Origin: CAVVAL01 sp963742725 | GTDB lineage: Bacteria; Actinomycetota; Actinomycetes; Mycobacteriales; Cryptosporangiaceae | Assembly: GCA_963742725.1 (NCBI GenBank) | Contig: CAVUMX010000004.1 | Span: forward strand, 186,001-250,000 | Reading direction: 5' to 3' | Length of the DNA: 64,000 nt | Shown here: positions 29,992 through 38,695 of the stretch, one piece after another | How positions within the stretch are numbered: the stretch's first letter is position 1 | How the letters are laid out: each line of letters begins with the position of its first letter | Position numbers and translations under genes: made by a program | Notes under the pieces: generated by a model | The model's input: the letters and a program-made list of their open reading frames with translations, nothing else | The model's database searches: none | Told to the model about the DNA's origin: nothing

Positions 29992-31287
29992 GTGCAGGTA
30001 AAGGAACGCTCTTTACGGAATTCGGTTCGGCGCGGAATGGCGATTCTCGCCGGTGCCGCCGTCGGCCTGATCGCGGTGGGAGCGTTCGCGGCCCCCGCCA
30101 GCGCCCACCAGGCGACGATTCGCGGCAATGCGAACTGCGACACGTCGAGAGGCGAGTACGTCGTCACCTGGACGGTGTCGAACGACTTCCGGAGCACGGC
30201 GACACGCGGTCGCGTCAACGCCCTTCCCGAGGGCAGCACCGTCGACCTGGGCCGTGACATTCCGGGCTACGGCTCGATCACCGGCACTCAGCGGGTGCCG
30301 GGCACGTCCAGGTTCGCGGGTATCGAGCTGGACTACATCATGTGGCGCAGCGACGACCACGTGCAGCGGGACGGCCTCCGCAAGGTCATCAGCCTCCCCG
30401 CGAACTGCTCCGTCCCCAAGCCGCCGCCCGGGGACAAGCCCCCGGCGCCGAAGCCGCCGAACACGGACTGTGTCGGCGCCGAGGTCGCGACGTTCAGCCA
30501 CACGTTCGACGGCGCCAAGGGCACGGCGACGGTGAAGCTGAACGGCAACAAGCCGTTGTGCAAGGGCGCCGACCAGAGCTTCGCGCTCATCTCCTACACG
30601 GTCGCGAAGGAGCCTGCCGGCCAGGAGAAGAAGTTCGATTCGGTGACGGGCACGATTTCGCCGAAGAAGAAGAGCGTCGATTTCAAGGTCAAGTTGCCGC
30701 CTTGCGCACTCAAGGTTTACCTGGTGTTCGACAAGGACGTCATCGACACGATTTCGGCGACCGAGAATTACGGTGACCGCGTTCTCGGTTCGAAGGGCAA
30801 GCCCGGCAGCCTCTCCACCGGTGTGCTCGGCACCTACACCGGTGCCGGCGCGGAATGTGGCGGCAAGCCCGCGGTGACGTTCGAGAACACGTGCGAGAAC
30901 GTGACGATCACGCTCATCAACGACGGCACCGAGCCGGCGCAGTTCAACGGGTTCACCAAGATCGGCGACGGCGCGTACCAGCCGGTGCCGAAGCCGTTCA
31001 CGGTCGACCCGGGCAAGCGGGCGACGTTCGCGGTGGAGCCGGTGAAGCCGGGGCTGTCGGTGAAGGTGACGTCCGGCTCGTTCAGCCAGGAGCACACGTG
31101 GGCCGCCCCGGAGGAGTGCGCCGAGCCGTCCGGCGGCACCGAGCCGTCGCCGACGCCCGGCGAGGGTGGTGGCCTCCCGGTCACCGGTGCGGGGCTGGGC
31201 GGTCTGATCGCCGCCGCGCTCGCGGTGACCGGAGCCGGCGCGGCGATGGTGATCCTCGCGCGCCGCCGCCGCCAGCAGACAGCGTGA
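29992..31287 (+). CDS. Secreted LPXTG-anchored cell wall protein
   Basis: A 431-residue exported protein. A signal peptide (MAILAGAAVGLIAVGAFAAP, cleaved near ASA|HQA) is followed by an extracellular region with several Cys pairs, a Pro/Lys hinge (PKPPPGDKPPAPKPP) and a beta-rich second half. A sortase signal ends it: LPVTG near 395, a hydrophobic helix and the basic tail RRRRQQ. Sortase would join it to peptidoglycan. The function is unknown; spacer plus Ig-like domains suggest a display or adhesion role. Start GTG 29992 has GAGGGG upstream. Confidence 0.85.
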   Translation: MQVKERSLRNSVRRGMAILAGAAVGLIAVGAFAAPASAHQATIRGNANCDTSRGEYVVTWTVSNDFRSTATRGRVNALPEGSTVDLGRDIPGYGSITGTQRVPGTSRFAGIELDYIMWRSDDHVQRDGLRKVISLPANCSVPKPPPGDKPPAPKPPNTDCVGAEVATFSHTFDGAKGTATVKLNGNKPLCKGADQSFALISYTVAKEPAGQEKKFDSVTGTISPKKKSVDFKVKLPPCALKVYLVFDKDVIDTISATENYGDRVLGSKGKPGSLSTGVLGTYTGAGAECGGKPAVTFENTCENVTITLINDGTEPAQFNGFTKIGDGAYQPVPKPFTVDPGKRATFAVEPVKPGLSVKVTSGSFSQEHTWAAPEECAEPSGGTEPSPTPGEGGGLPVTGAGLGGLIAAALAVTGAGAAMVILARRRRQQTA

Positions 31288-31309
31288 CCGACGCCGCATA
31301 AATAGGGTA

Positions 31310-31340
31310 GAGCCGGGCCTGACACCGTCGGGCCCGGCTC
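31310..31340 (+). terminator. Hairpin terminator after the LPXTG gene
   Basis: A 10-bp perfect stem (gagccgggcc / ggcccggctc) with an 11-nt loop, 22 nt after the stop codon and before ftsE. There is no strong T-tract. Confidence 0.55.
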
Positions 31341-31445
31341 GTCCTGTATACCCATCGCAGTGAAACGACTACTGCGTGATGAGTGGAACGCCGTGCCATC
31401 GGTGGGCGTCACCGCTGTTACGCGAGGAGGTTAGACTCAGCCCCC

Positions 31446-32126
31446 GTGATCACCCTTGACGGCGTAACCAAGACCTACCCCAAGGCTCGCCGCCCTGCAC
31501 TCGACGACGTCAGCGTCTCGGTGGAGAAGGGCGAGTTCGTCTTCTTCATCGGTCCCTCCGGGTCCGGTAAGTCGACCTTTATCCGGCTTCTTCTCAAGGA
31601 AGAGTCGCCGACGAAGGGGCGGGTGGCCGTCGCCGGCAAGGACCTCTCCGCGATCCGGAAGTGGAAGGTTCCCCAGCTGCGCCGCAGCATCGGGTGCGTC
31701 TTCCAGGACTTCCGCCTGCTGCCGAACAAGACGGCGGCGGAGAACGTGGGCTTCGCGCTCGAGGTGATCGGCAAGACGAAGCCGGTGATCCGCCGGGTCG
31801 TGCCAGAGGTGTTCACCCTGGTCGGCCTGGAGGGCAAGGAGAACCGGATGCCCCACGAGCTCTCGGGTGGTGAGCAGCAGCGGGTGGCGATCGCGCGCGC
31901 GTTCGTCAACCGGCCGCTGGTGCTGCTGGCCGACGAGCCGACCGGAAACCTGGACCCGGACACGAGCGTCGAGATCATGCGCCTGCTCGACCGGATCAAC
32001 CGCACCGGCACCACGGTGGTCATGGCCACCCACGACTCGAACATCGTGAACCAGATGCGGCGGCGCGTGGTCGAGCTCGACCGCGGGCGCATCATCCGTG
32101 ACCAGGCGCGCGGTGTCTACGGATGA
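31446..32126 (+). CDS. ftsE: Cell division ATP-binding protein FtsE
   Basis: A 226-residue ABC ATPase of the division complex. It couples ATP hydrolysis to FtsX and thereby to periplasmic peptidoglycan hydrolases at the septum. Walker A GPSGSGKST (near 36), the signature LSGGEQQRVAIARA (near 139), Walker B VLLADEPTGNLDP and the His switch ATHDSNIVN are intact. Start GTG 31446 is followed by ITLDGVTKTYPKARRPAL, the usual FtsE start; the longer upstream frame has no similarity. ftsX follows after 52 nt. Confidence 0.96.
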   Translation: MITLDGVTKTYPKARRPALDDVSVSVEKGEFVFFIGPSGSGKSTFIRLLLKEESPTKGRVAVAGKDLSAIRKWKVPQLRRSIGCVFQDFRLLPNKTAAENVGFALEVIGKTKPVIRRVVPEVFTLVGLEGKENRMPHELSGGEQQRVAIARAFVNRPLVLLADEPTGNLDPDTSVEIMRLLDRINRTGTTVVMATHDSNIVNQMRRRVVELDRGRIIRDQARGVYG

Positions 32127-32178
32127 TCCGGCTCGTCCCCGTCCCCACGACCAGCTCTGACGAAGACCCGAGGAACTG

Positions 32179-33060
32179 ATGCGCGCAAAGTTCGTCCTGA
32201 CCGAGGCCGCGACCGGCCTGTGGCGCAACGTCACGATGACTGTCGCGATGATCCTCACGACCGCGATCTCCCTGGTGCTTCTCGGCGCGGGCGGCCTGCT
32301 GTACGTGCAGGTCGAGAAGGTCAAGGAGCTGCTGTTCTTCAAGGTCGAGGTGACGATCTTCCTCGACGAGGGCGTCACGGAGGATCAGCGCGACAAGCTC
32401 AAGACCGAGCTGGAGGGCGACGACCTCGTCCAGAACGTCGAGTACGAGAGCCGTGAGGCCGCGTACAAGCGGTTCCAGGAGCTGTTCGAGGACTCGCCTG
32501 ACCTGGTCCAGAACGTGAAGCCCGAGGCGCTGCCCGAGTCGTTCCGGATCAAGCTCAAGGATCCACGCCAGTTCGAGGCGATGAACCAGCGCTACTCCGA
32601 CTCCGACGGTGTGGACAAGGTCGCCAACCAGCAACAGCTGGTCGGGAAGATGTTCAAGGTGATCGACGGGGTGAAGTCCGCGACGTTCATGGTCGCGCTC
32701 GTCCAGCTGCTCGCCGCGCTGTTGCTGATCGGAAACACGATCCAGGTGGCCGCGTACAGCCGGCGGCGCGAGGTCGGCATCATGAAGCTGGTCGGCGCGT
32801 CGAACTGGTACGTGCGATTGCCGTTCATCCTCGAAGCGGCGGTCGCGGGCCTCATCGGCGCCACGGTGGCCTGGCTGTGGCTGGTCCTGGCGAAGGTGTT
32901 CCTGCTGGACGGCGCCCTCGATCCGATCTTCTCCAGCGGCATCATCCCGCGCATCCCGTGGTCGTACATCCTCGCCACCGGTCCTCTGCTGGGCGTGTTT
33001 GCCGTGTTCATCGCGGGTGTGGCCGGCTGGCTGACGCTCCGGTTCTACGTGAAGGTCTGA
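32179..33060 (+). CDS. ftsX: Cell division membrane protein FtsX
   Basis: A 293-residue membrane partner of FtsE. One N-terminal helix (MTVAMILTTAISLVLLGAGG) precedes the extracellular domain (about 50-165) that activates hydrolases, followed by three helices. The conserved cytosolic-loop motif SRRREVGIMKLVGASNWYVR lies between helices 2 and 3. The N-terminal MRAKFVLTEAATGLWRNVTM is typical of actinobacterial FtsX. A strong terminator follows it. Confidence 0.96.
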   Translation: MRAKFVLTEAATGLWRNVTMTVAMILTTAISLVLLGAGGLLYVQVEKVKELLFFKVEVTIFLDEGVTEDQRDKLKTELEGDDLVQNVEYESREAAYKRFQELFEDSPDLVQNVKPEALPESFRIKLKDPRQFEAMNQRYSDSDGVDKVANQQQLVGKMFKVIDGVKSATFMVALVQLLAALLLIGNTIQVAAYSRRREVGIMKLVGASNWYVRLPFILEAAVAGLIGATVAWLWLVLAKVFLLDGALDPIFSSGIIPRIPWSYILATGPLLGVFAVFIAGVAGWLTLRFYVKV

Positions 33061-33076
33061 CCCAGCAAACTGCACC

Positions 33077-33119
33077 AAAAGGCCCGGAACGCTCCACTAT
33101 GGGGCGTTCCGGGCCTTTT
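33077..33119 (+). terminator. Intrinsic terminator after ftsX
   Basis: A 16-bp perfect stem (aaaaggcccggaacgc and complement) with an 11-nt loop, ending in TTTT, 17 nt after the ftsX stop. It is the most classical terminator in the window. Confidence 0.9.
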
Positions 33120-33262
33120 GTAACTTAGAACGAGGCTCGTGTTTCTGCTGGGGTCTTTGTCAACCAGCGTTCCTGTCGTAACGTAACGCTCGACCTGAGA
33201 TCGAGGTGACGCTCGTCAGGGCGGTCCGTGGGGGACGGGCACCAGAAGCTGGGGGTCGTGGC

Positions 33263-34558
33263 ATGGCGGCAAGCGGTCGACGAATGGCACGGTCACGACA
33301 CTGGCTGATGGCGGTTGCGGTCGTCGCCGTCGGCGGACTTCTGGTGGCGACCCCGGCGGTGGGTGACCCCGCGGCCGATCAGCGACGCGCCGACCGGGCG
33401 CTCCAGCAGGCCGCCGCCGCGCTCGAACACGCGAGCAGCCGGGCTCAGGTGGCCGGCGTCGCGTACAGCCGGGCCAGCCAGCTCCTGCCCGTCGCGCAGC
33501 AAGCGGTCGCGCAGGCCCGCGGGGAGGTCGCCGCCGCGCAGGTGCAGGCCTCGACGGCCGCCCGCCTGGCCGAGCGGGCCCGGGCCGCGTTGACGCTGGC
33601 AGAGGCCAACCTGGCGCAGAGCGAACGAGCGGTCGAGGACGCCCGTGACCACCTCGGCGAGTTCGTCCGCGCGAGCTACCAGGGCGCGCCGTACATATCG
33701 GCGTCGGCGCTGTTCGGTGCCCGCACCCCAGACCAGCTGGTCGCCGGCATGGACTACCTGAACAGCCTGGCCACCGGCGAGCGGAAGGCGATCGAGCGCG
33801 CGAGCCAGCTCCGGCTGACGGCCGCCCAGAAGCGCGCCGAGGTCGTGGAGATCAAGCGGAAGGTGGACGAGGCCGACGCGCTGGCGAAGCAGGCCCTCGG
33901 TGTGGCTCAGCGCCAGGAGGCGGCGGCGGAAGCGGCGCAGCAGCGCGTCAACCAGCTCGTCGAGGAGCGCAAGCATGCGCTGTCGGTGGCCCAGCAGGAG
34001 AGGGTGTCCGGCGCCAAGCGGTACGCGGAGGCCCAGGCGGAGTCCAAGCGGATCGCCGCCGCACTGCGCGAGGCCGCCCGGCAGGCTCGCGAGGACGCCC
34101 GCAAGAAGCCGCCGAAGGGGACCAAGCCCACCAGGCCGAAGCCGGGCAAGCCCAGCGCCGGCGGCATCCTGGCCAAGCCGGTCAACGGGTGGAAGTCCAG
34201 CGACTTCGGCCGCCGGTACGACCCGTACTACGGCGTCTGGCAGCTCCACGCCGGCACCGACTTCGCCGCGCCGGGTGGTGCCGCGATCCGGGCCGCCGAC
34301 GACGGCGTCGTGGTCCGCGCCGGGTGGAACGGCGGGTACGGCAACTACACGTGCATCTACCACGGTGATCTGCGGGACGGGCGTGGCCTGTCGACCTGCT
34401 ACGCCCACCAGTCCTCGATGGTCGCCAAGCGTGGCGCGCGCGTCGGCCGTGGCCAGCTCATCGGCCGTGTCGGCACCACGGGCGCGTCGACGGGCAACCA
34501 CCTGCACTTCGAGGTCCGCATCGACGGCGAGCCCGTCAACCCGATGCGCTGGCTGTGA
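33263..34558 (+). CDS. Coiled-coil M23 peptidoglycan endopeptidase (FtsEX-associated, EnvC/RipC role)
   Basis: A 431-residue exported hydrolase. A signal sequence (HWLMAVAVVAVGGLLVATPAV) precedes a long Ala/Gln/Arg-rich coiled coil (about 40-290) and a Pro/Lys linker. The M23 LytM domain has zinc ligands in LHAGTDFAAPGG (near 329-333) and HLHFEVR (near 413), plus YGNYTCIYH, so it looks catalytically complete. Placed directly after ftsEX, it is probably the hydrolase those proteins activate at the septum, by analogy with EnvC and RipC. Start ATG 33263 is chosen; the upstream frame lacks similarity. Confidence 0.88.
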   Translation: MAASGRRMARSRHWLMAVAVVAVGGLLVATPAVGDPAADQRRADRALQQAAAALEHASSRAQVAGVAYSRASQLLPVAQQAVAQARGEVAAAQVQASTAARLAERARAALTLAEANLAQSERAVEDARDHLGEFVRASYQGAPYISASALFGARTPDQLVAGMDYLNSLATGERKAIERASQLRLTAAQKRAEVVEIKRKVDEADALAKQALGVAQRQEAAAEAAQQRVNQLVEERKHALSVAQQERVSGAKRYAEAQAESKRIAAALREAARQAREDARKKPPKGTKPTRPKPGKPSAGGILAKPVNGWKSSDFGRRYDPYYGVWQLHAGTDFAAPGGAAIRAADDGVVVRAGWNGGYGNYTCIYHGDLRDGRGLSTCYAHQSSMVAKRGARVGRGQLIGRVGTTGASTGNHLHFEVRIDGEPVNPMRWL

Positions 34559-34635
34559 CTGCGCGAGAAAATGGCGCTGACAACATCCGTAACATGAAAC
34601 CTCGTGCGCCAGGGTGGCGCTGAGGGAGGAGCGTC

Positions 34636-35118
34636 ATGCCGCGGGAGTCCGGGCGCAAGCTCATCGCGTCCAACCGCAAGGCGCGGCACGACTACGAGAT
34701 CCTCGACAAGTACGAGGCCGGGATCGTCCTGACCGGCACCGAGGTCAAGTCGCTGCGCGCCGGCCGCGCGTCGCTGGTCGACGGCTTCGGCACGATCAAG
34801 GACGGCGAGGTGTGGCTGGAAGGGGTGCACATCGCCGAGTACGCCGAGGGCACGTGGACGAACCACGCGCCGCGCCGCATCCGCAAGCTGCTGCTGAACC
34901 GGATGGAGATCAACCGCCTGATCGGCAAGATCAAGGAGGGCGGGCTGACGCTGGTGCCGCTGCAGATGTACTTCTCCGACGGGCGGGCCAAGGTGGAGAT
35001 CGCCCTCGCGCGCGGTAAGAAGTCCTACGACAAGCGCCAGGACCTGGCCAAACGGGACGCGAACCGGGAGATCTCCCGCCAGCTGGGCCGCCACCTCAAA
35101 GGTCGCGGCACCCGCTAG
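34636..35118 (+). CDS. smpB: SsrA-binding protein SmpB
   Basis: A 160-residue tmRNA partner that guides tmRNA-Ala into stalled ribosomes. Typical segments are ASNRKARHDYEILDKYEAGIVL, TGTEVKSLRAGRASLVDGF and the basic tail KKSYDKRQDLAKRDANREI. GGGAGGAGCGTC precedes the ATG. The tmRNA gene lies 50 nt downstream, the normal arrangement. Confidence 0.97.
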   Translation: MPRESGRKLIASNRKARHDYEILDKYEAGIVLTGTEVKSLRAGRASLVDGFGTIKDGEVWLEGVHIAEYAEGTWTNHAPRRIRKLLLNRMEINRLIGKIKEGGLTLVPLQMYFSDGRAKVEIALARGKKSYDKRQDLAKRDANREISRQLGRHLKGRGTR

Positions 35119-35168
35119 GAAGAATCCCGTGGCGCGAGCCGTTAGGATTGGTGAAGATCCACGCACCA

Positions 35169-35543
35169 GGGGGTGATTGGTCTCGACTCCGGACGTCGAG
35201 GCAGGAGAAGCGGGCCGAGGAAGGCGACGATGATCTCGTTAACCACGAAATGTCGCAAAAAAATCAAGCGCCGACACTAATCGTGCGCGTCTCGCCCTTG
35301 CTGCCTAAGTAGCAAGCGGTGGACTGTCAGACCGGGAGTGCCTTCGGCCCGGAGCCTGGCATCAGCTAGAGGGCTAAACCGTTCGACCCGGCTGCGGGGG
35401 CGGACGGGACATTTCACAGCAGCTGGGCCCGTCACCGACTTGCTCGCGTGATCGGTGGGGCCGAGAAAAGCACAGCGAGCTACGCCCGTAGAAGCCCTGT
35501 CAAGTCGCCGGAGGACCCGGGTTCGATTCCCGGCACCTCCACC
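35169..35543 (+). ncRNA. ssrA: Transfer-messenger RNA (tmRNA)
   Basis: About 375 nt. The 5' end GGGGGTGATTGGTCTCGAC pairs with the 3' CACCTCC (one G-U) to form the tRNA-like acceptor. The T arm CCGGGTTCGATTCCCGG lies at the 3' end. Only ACC of the 3' ACCA is encoded, so the final A must be added. The tag reading frame starts at GCC 35270 and ends at TAA 35306, giving ADTNRARLALAA, with the LALAA end recognised by ClpXP-type proteases. It follows smpB. Confidence 0.95.
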
Positions 35544-35549
35544 GCAGGA

Positions 35550-35581
35550 AGAACGGCGGCGCCACCCGGCGCCGCCGTTCT
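35550..35581. terminator. Bidirectional hairpin terminator between ssrA and ndk
   Basis: A 14-bp perfect stem (gaacggcggcgcc and complement, extended by an A-T pair) with loop ACCC. It sits 6 nt after tmRNA and 12 nt before the convergent ndk stop. Confidence 0.75.
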
Positions 35582-35593
35582 CCGCGCCAAGCC

Positions 35594-36088
35594 TCAGAAC
35601 GTGTACGCCTCGGCGACCGTCTGGTAGTCGAACTGGTCACCCGCGCCGAACCACAGCTCGACCTCGTACTTCGCCTCCTCGACGTTGCCCGAGGCGTGGA
35701 CGAGGTTCGCGACGCCCTTGTCCTTGCTCATCGCGTACGCCTTGGACTGGTGCGCGAAGTCGCCGCGGATCGTGCCGGGAGGGGCCTCGTTCGGGTACGT
35801 GCCACCGACGAGCCGGCGGACGTTCGCCACCGCCTCCACACCTTCGAGCACCATCGCGATGACCGGCCCGCGCTGCATGGCCCGGGCGTTGGCCTCGTAG
35901 ATGGCCGCGCCGAACCGCTCTTCGAGGTCGAAGTAGTGCTTGCGGGTCATCTCGTCGTCGAGCTGCGCCATCTTGACGCCGACGATCTTCAGCCCGGCGT
36001 CCTCGAACCGCTGTACCAGCCGGCCGACGAGCCCGCGGGCCACGGCGTCGGGCTTCAGAACGACGAGGGTCCGCTCCAGTGCGGTCAC
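35594..36088 (-). CDS. ndk: Nucleoside diphosphate kinase, long atypical form
   Basis: A 164-residue NDK transferring the gamma-phosphate from ATP to NDPs through a phospho-His. The catalytic region reads NLVHASGNVEEAKYEVELWF, not the usual HGSDS/HASDS of actinobacterial NDK. There is an inserted segment (about HQSKAYAMSKDKG) and a C-terminal extension DQFDYQTVAEAYTF, so it is about 28 residues longer than normal. This form looks like the long NDK of archaea and candidate-phylum bacteria. ATG 36088 overlaps the stop of the LysR gene by 4 nt. Whether a normal ndk exists elsewhere is unknown. Confidence 0.88.
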   Translation of the reverse strand: MTALERTLVVLKPDAVARGLVGRLVQRFEDAGLKIVGVKMAQLDDEMTRKHYFDLEERFGAAIYEANARAMQRGPVIAMVLEGVEAVANVRRLVGGTYPNEAPPGTIRGDFAHQSKAYAMSKDKGVANLVHASGNVEEAKYEVELWFGAGDQFDYQTVAEAYTF

Positions 36089-36996
36089 GACAGTGCCTTT
36101 CGATGACGGGTTGTAGACGGCCCCAGCCTAACGGCGGCCTGGAGTGCCTCGATGAGGACGGTGGCGACAGGCTCCGGCTGCGACCGGGACAGCGCCGTGA
36201 GCCGCCGCGCCCCGCCGACGGGCAGCGTGGTCACCGTGACCGTGTCCGGCGGGAGGTCCCCCAGCGCCAGCGACGGGAGGATCGCCGCGCCGAGCCCGGC
36301 CGCGACCAGCGCGATGACCGCGGGGAACTCCAGGCACGTGTGGGCGCGGACCGGCGTGAAGCGGTGCCGGGTGGCGAGCCGGTCCAGCGCCGCGCCGCAC
36401 GCGGTGTCGGGCGGCGCGGCGATCCAAGGGCTGGCGGTGAGGTCGCGCATGGCGCGCGGGTTCCAGCCGCTGGGGACGACGATCACGTACTCGTCGTCGG
36501 TGAGCGGGTGCGCGGCGAGTCCGGTCACGTCGGTCGGCGGCTGGTCGCCTTCGGTGATCAGGACGTCGACGGCGCCGGTCCGCAGCTCGTGCAGGGCCGG
36601 AGGTCCCTCCAGCTCTACCACGCTCGGCCGGACGTCCGGGTGGGTGCCGGCGAGCGTGGCGATGGCCGGGACGATGAGGTGGCGGATGGCGGTCGCGAAG
36701 CCGGCGACGACGACCGGTCCGGTGACGCGTCCGCTGAGTGCGGTGAGGTCGCGGCGGGCGGCGGCGAGTTCCTGCTCGATCCGCTCGGCGCGTTCGGCCA
36801 GGAGGCGACCGGCGGCGGTGAGGGCGATCCGCCGTCGCGAGCGGTCCAGCAGGGCGACGCCCGCTTCGTGTTCGAGCTGGGAGAGCTGCTGGGAGACCGC
36901 CGACGGCGTGAGGTGGAGCAGCCGTGCCGCGTCCATGACGCCGCCGCGCAGGGCCACGGCGCGCAGGACACGGAGCCGGCGCGGGTCCAGTTCCAT
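36085..36996 (-). CDS. LysR family transcriptional regulator
   Basis: A 303-residue regulator. The N-terminal HTH is RLRVLRAVALRGGVMDAARL through VSQQLSQLEHEAGVALLDR (about 5-58), followed by the periplasmic-binding-protein-like ligand domain (from VVVAGFATAIRHLIVPAIAT). Its start faces the cyclase gene across only 70 nt, the classic LysR arrangement, so the cyclase is the likely target. A T-N11-A type box cannot be assigned with confidence in that gap. Confidence 0.92.
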   Translation of the reverse strand: MELDPRRLRVLRAVALRGGVMDAARLLHLTPSAVSQQLSQLEHEAGVALLDRSRRRIALTAAGRLLAERAERIEQELAAARRDLTALSGRVTGPVVVAGFATAIRHLIVPAIATLAGTHPDVRPSVVELEGPPALHELRTGAVDVLITEGDQPPTDVTGLAAHPLTDDEYVIVVPSGWNPRAMRDLTASPWIAAPPDTACGAALDRLATRHRFTPVRAHTCLEFPAVIALVAAGLGAAILPSLALGDLPPDTVTVTTLPVGGARRLTALSRSQPEPVATVLIEALQAAVRLGPSTTRHRKALS

Positions 36997-37066
36997 CAGA
37001 ATCGCTTTCGTCCTACTTAAGAAAAGCTCGATTGTTCTTCAGCATAGGTTCATTGATGATCGAGAC

Positions 37067-37972
37067 ATGAGCGAGCGGACCGAGTGGCGCGCACAGTTCG
37101 ACGCGGACGTCACCTTCACCAACGGCGGCGGCATCCAGGCACACGGCTTCCGGCTGGACCTGCCGGCGCCCGACATCGACGATCGTGAGCTGGGGGACCT
37201 GTTCGTCCAGCACCTCGGACTGCTGATGGTCGACGCGGTCCGGGTCAGCAACCGTGAGCTGCTGCGCGAGCCGCACAAGGGGTCGCGCGGCGTGCCGGCG
37301 GCCAGCAACGGGGATCGCACGATCGTGGAGCTGAGCCACACGATCCGCGACGGCATGGTGACGTATCCCGGGCTGCCGGGGCCGGAGATCACCGACCATC
37401 TGTCCCGCGAGGCGTCGCGCGGCGTGTACGCGCCCGGCACCGAGTTCCACATCGGCCGGATCTCGTTGGTCGCCAACACCGGGACGTACCTGGACAGCCC
37501 CGCCCACAGGTACGCGGACGGCGCCGACCTCGCCGGCCTGCCGGTGGACCGGTTCGCGGACCTGGACGGCGTCGTCGTCCGGGTGCTGGGCGCCGGTAAC
37601 CGGGGAGTGGACCGGATGGCGTTGCTGCCGTACGACGTCCGGGGAAAGGCCGTTCTCATCCACACCGGCTGGGACCGCCACTGGGGTACGGACGCCTACG
37701 GCACCGGCCACCCCTTCCTGACGGCCGACGGGGCGGCGTGGCTCGTCGAGCAGGGTGCTGTTCTGGTCGGGATCGACTCGGTCAACATCGACGACACCGC
37801 CGACACCGCCCGGTCGGCGCACACGACGCTGCTCGGCGCCGGCATCCCGATCGTCGAGCACCTGCGCGGCCTCGACCAGCTCCCGCCGACGGGCTTCCGG
37901 TTTCACGCGGCGCCCGCGCCTGTCGAAGGGCTCGGGACGTTCCCCGTGCGCGCGTACGGGGTCGTGATGTGA
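37067..37972 (+). CDS. Cyclase family protein (KynB-like) with an N-terminal extension
   Basis: A 301-residue metal-dependent hydrolase of the cyclase/kynurenine formamidase family. The C-terminal domain (about 83-301) starts IVELSHTIRDGMVTYPGLPGP and has NTGTYLDSPAHRYADG near 137, where the family's first metal His is replaced by Asn; the later His-rich LHTGW-type segment reads LIHTGWDRHWG. The first 75 residues (from EWRAQFDADVTFTNGGG) are a separate small domain I do not recognise. Start ATG 37067. It might hydrolyse N-formylkynurenine or another amide or lactone. Confidence 0.82.
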   Translation: MSERTEWRAQFDADVTFTNGGGIQAHGFRLDLPAPDIDDRELGDLFVQHLGLLMVDAVRVSNRELLREPHKGSRGVPAASNGDRTIVELSHTIRDGMVTYPGLPGPEITDHLSREASRGVYAPGTEFHIGRISLVANTGTYLDSPAHRYADGADLAGLPVDRFADLDGVVVRVLGAGNRGVDRMALLPYDVRGKAVLIHTGWDRHWGTDAYGTGHPFLTADGAAWLVEQGAVLVGIDSVNIDDTADTARSAHTTLLGAGIPIVEHLRGLDQLPPTGFRFHAAPAPVEGLGTFPVRAYGVVM

Positions 37973-38223
37973 TCACGGCCCTCGGGTGGGCCGGCGCGGC
38001 GCTGCTCGTCGTCGCGTACGCGCTGGTGTCGCTCGACCGGATCACCGGGTCCGGTAGGGCGTTCCAGGCCCTGAACGTCGCCGGCGGCGCCGCGCTGATG
38101 ATCAATTCGGGATGGAACGGCGCCTGGCCGTCCGCCGTCCTGAACGTGGTCTGGGTCGCGGTGGGCCTCGCCGCGCTCGTCCGGCAGAAATGGCCAGATA
38201 CGGGCACGTCAGCCGCGTCATGA
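37969..38223 (+). CDS. Small three-helix membrane protein (CBU_0592-like)
   Basis: An 84-residue protein with three hydrophobic segments (GWAGAALLVVAYALVSL, AFQALNVAGGAALMIN, AVLNVVWVAVGLAALV). The pattern of YALVSL ... FQALNVAGG ... N..W is that of the CBU_0592-like family of unknown function. Start GTG 37969 overlaps the cyclase stop (GTGA), so the pair is co-translated and perhaps co-regulated by the LysR protein. Confidence 0.72.
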   Translation: MITALGWAGAALLVVAYALVSLDRITGSGRAFQALNVAGGAALMINSGWNGAWPSAVLNVVWVAVGLAALVRQKWPDTGTSAAS

Positions 38224-38247
38224 ACCGCGGTGGCCTCCGTCGCCTAG

Positions 38248-38493
38248 ATGGAGGTGACCGTGGTGGGCCACGACGAGTTGGGCGACGAGCAGATCCTGGC
38301 GACCAGGCTGGCGACTGCGCGACGCCTGCGCGCGCTCCACCAGCAGCAGGCGTTCCCGGAGCCGGACATATGCGGCTGGTGTCTGAAGCGGTGGCCGTGC
38401 CCGGACCGGCGTTGGGCCGAACGGGTGGTCCGCGCCGCGGGTGCCCCGGCCGATGGTGCGGCGCCCGAAAAGCCCGATTCAGCCCCCGACTAA
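38248..38493 (+). CDS. Small hypothetical protein with three cysteines
   Basis: An 81-residue protein with a helical N-terminal half (ILATRLATARRLRALHQQQ) and CGWCLKRWPCPDRRWAERV, three closely spaced Cys that could bind a metal. I recognise this as a common actinobacterial small protein type but not its function. The remaining tail is Ala/Pro/Asp-rich. The 200 nt downstream to the tRNA contain no gene I can support. Confidence 0.6.
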   Translation: MEVTVVGHDELGDEQILATRLATARRLRALHQQQAFPEPDICGWCLKRWPCPDRRWAERVVRAAGAPADGAAPEKPDSAPD

Positions 38494-38695
38494 TTTCTTA
38501 TTGCCGAAGAAGCTCACAAATCGGGTAAAACACCAATTGGTGCCGCGGCTTATGCGTGCTCATGTGGCCAGTGGGGCACTCGTCCACGCGGGTGTCGATC
38601 ATCAGACATGAGATCGCAACAATTAGTTATCGCGCGATTGCAAGAAGTAGTGGCGCGGCCTCCTGTTCTGGGTCATGATGTGCATCCACCCCCTG

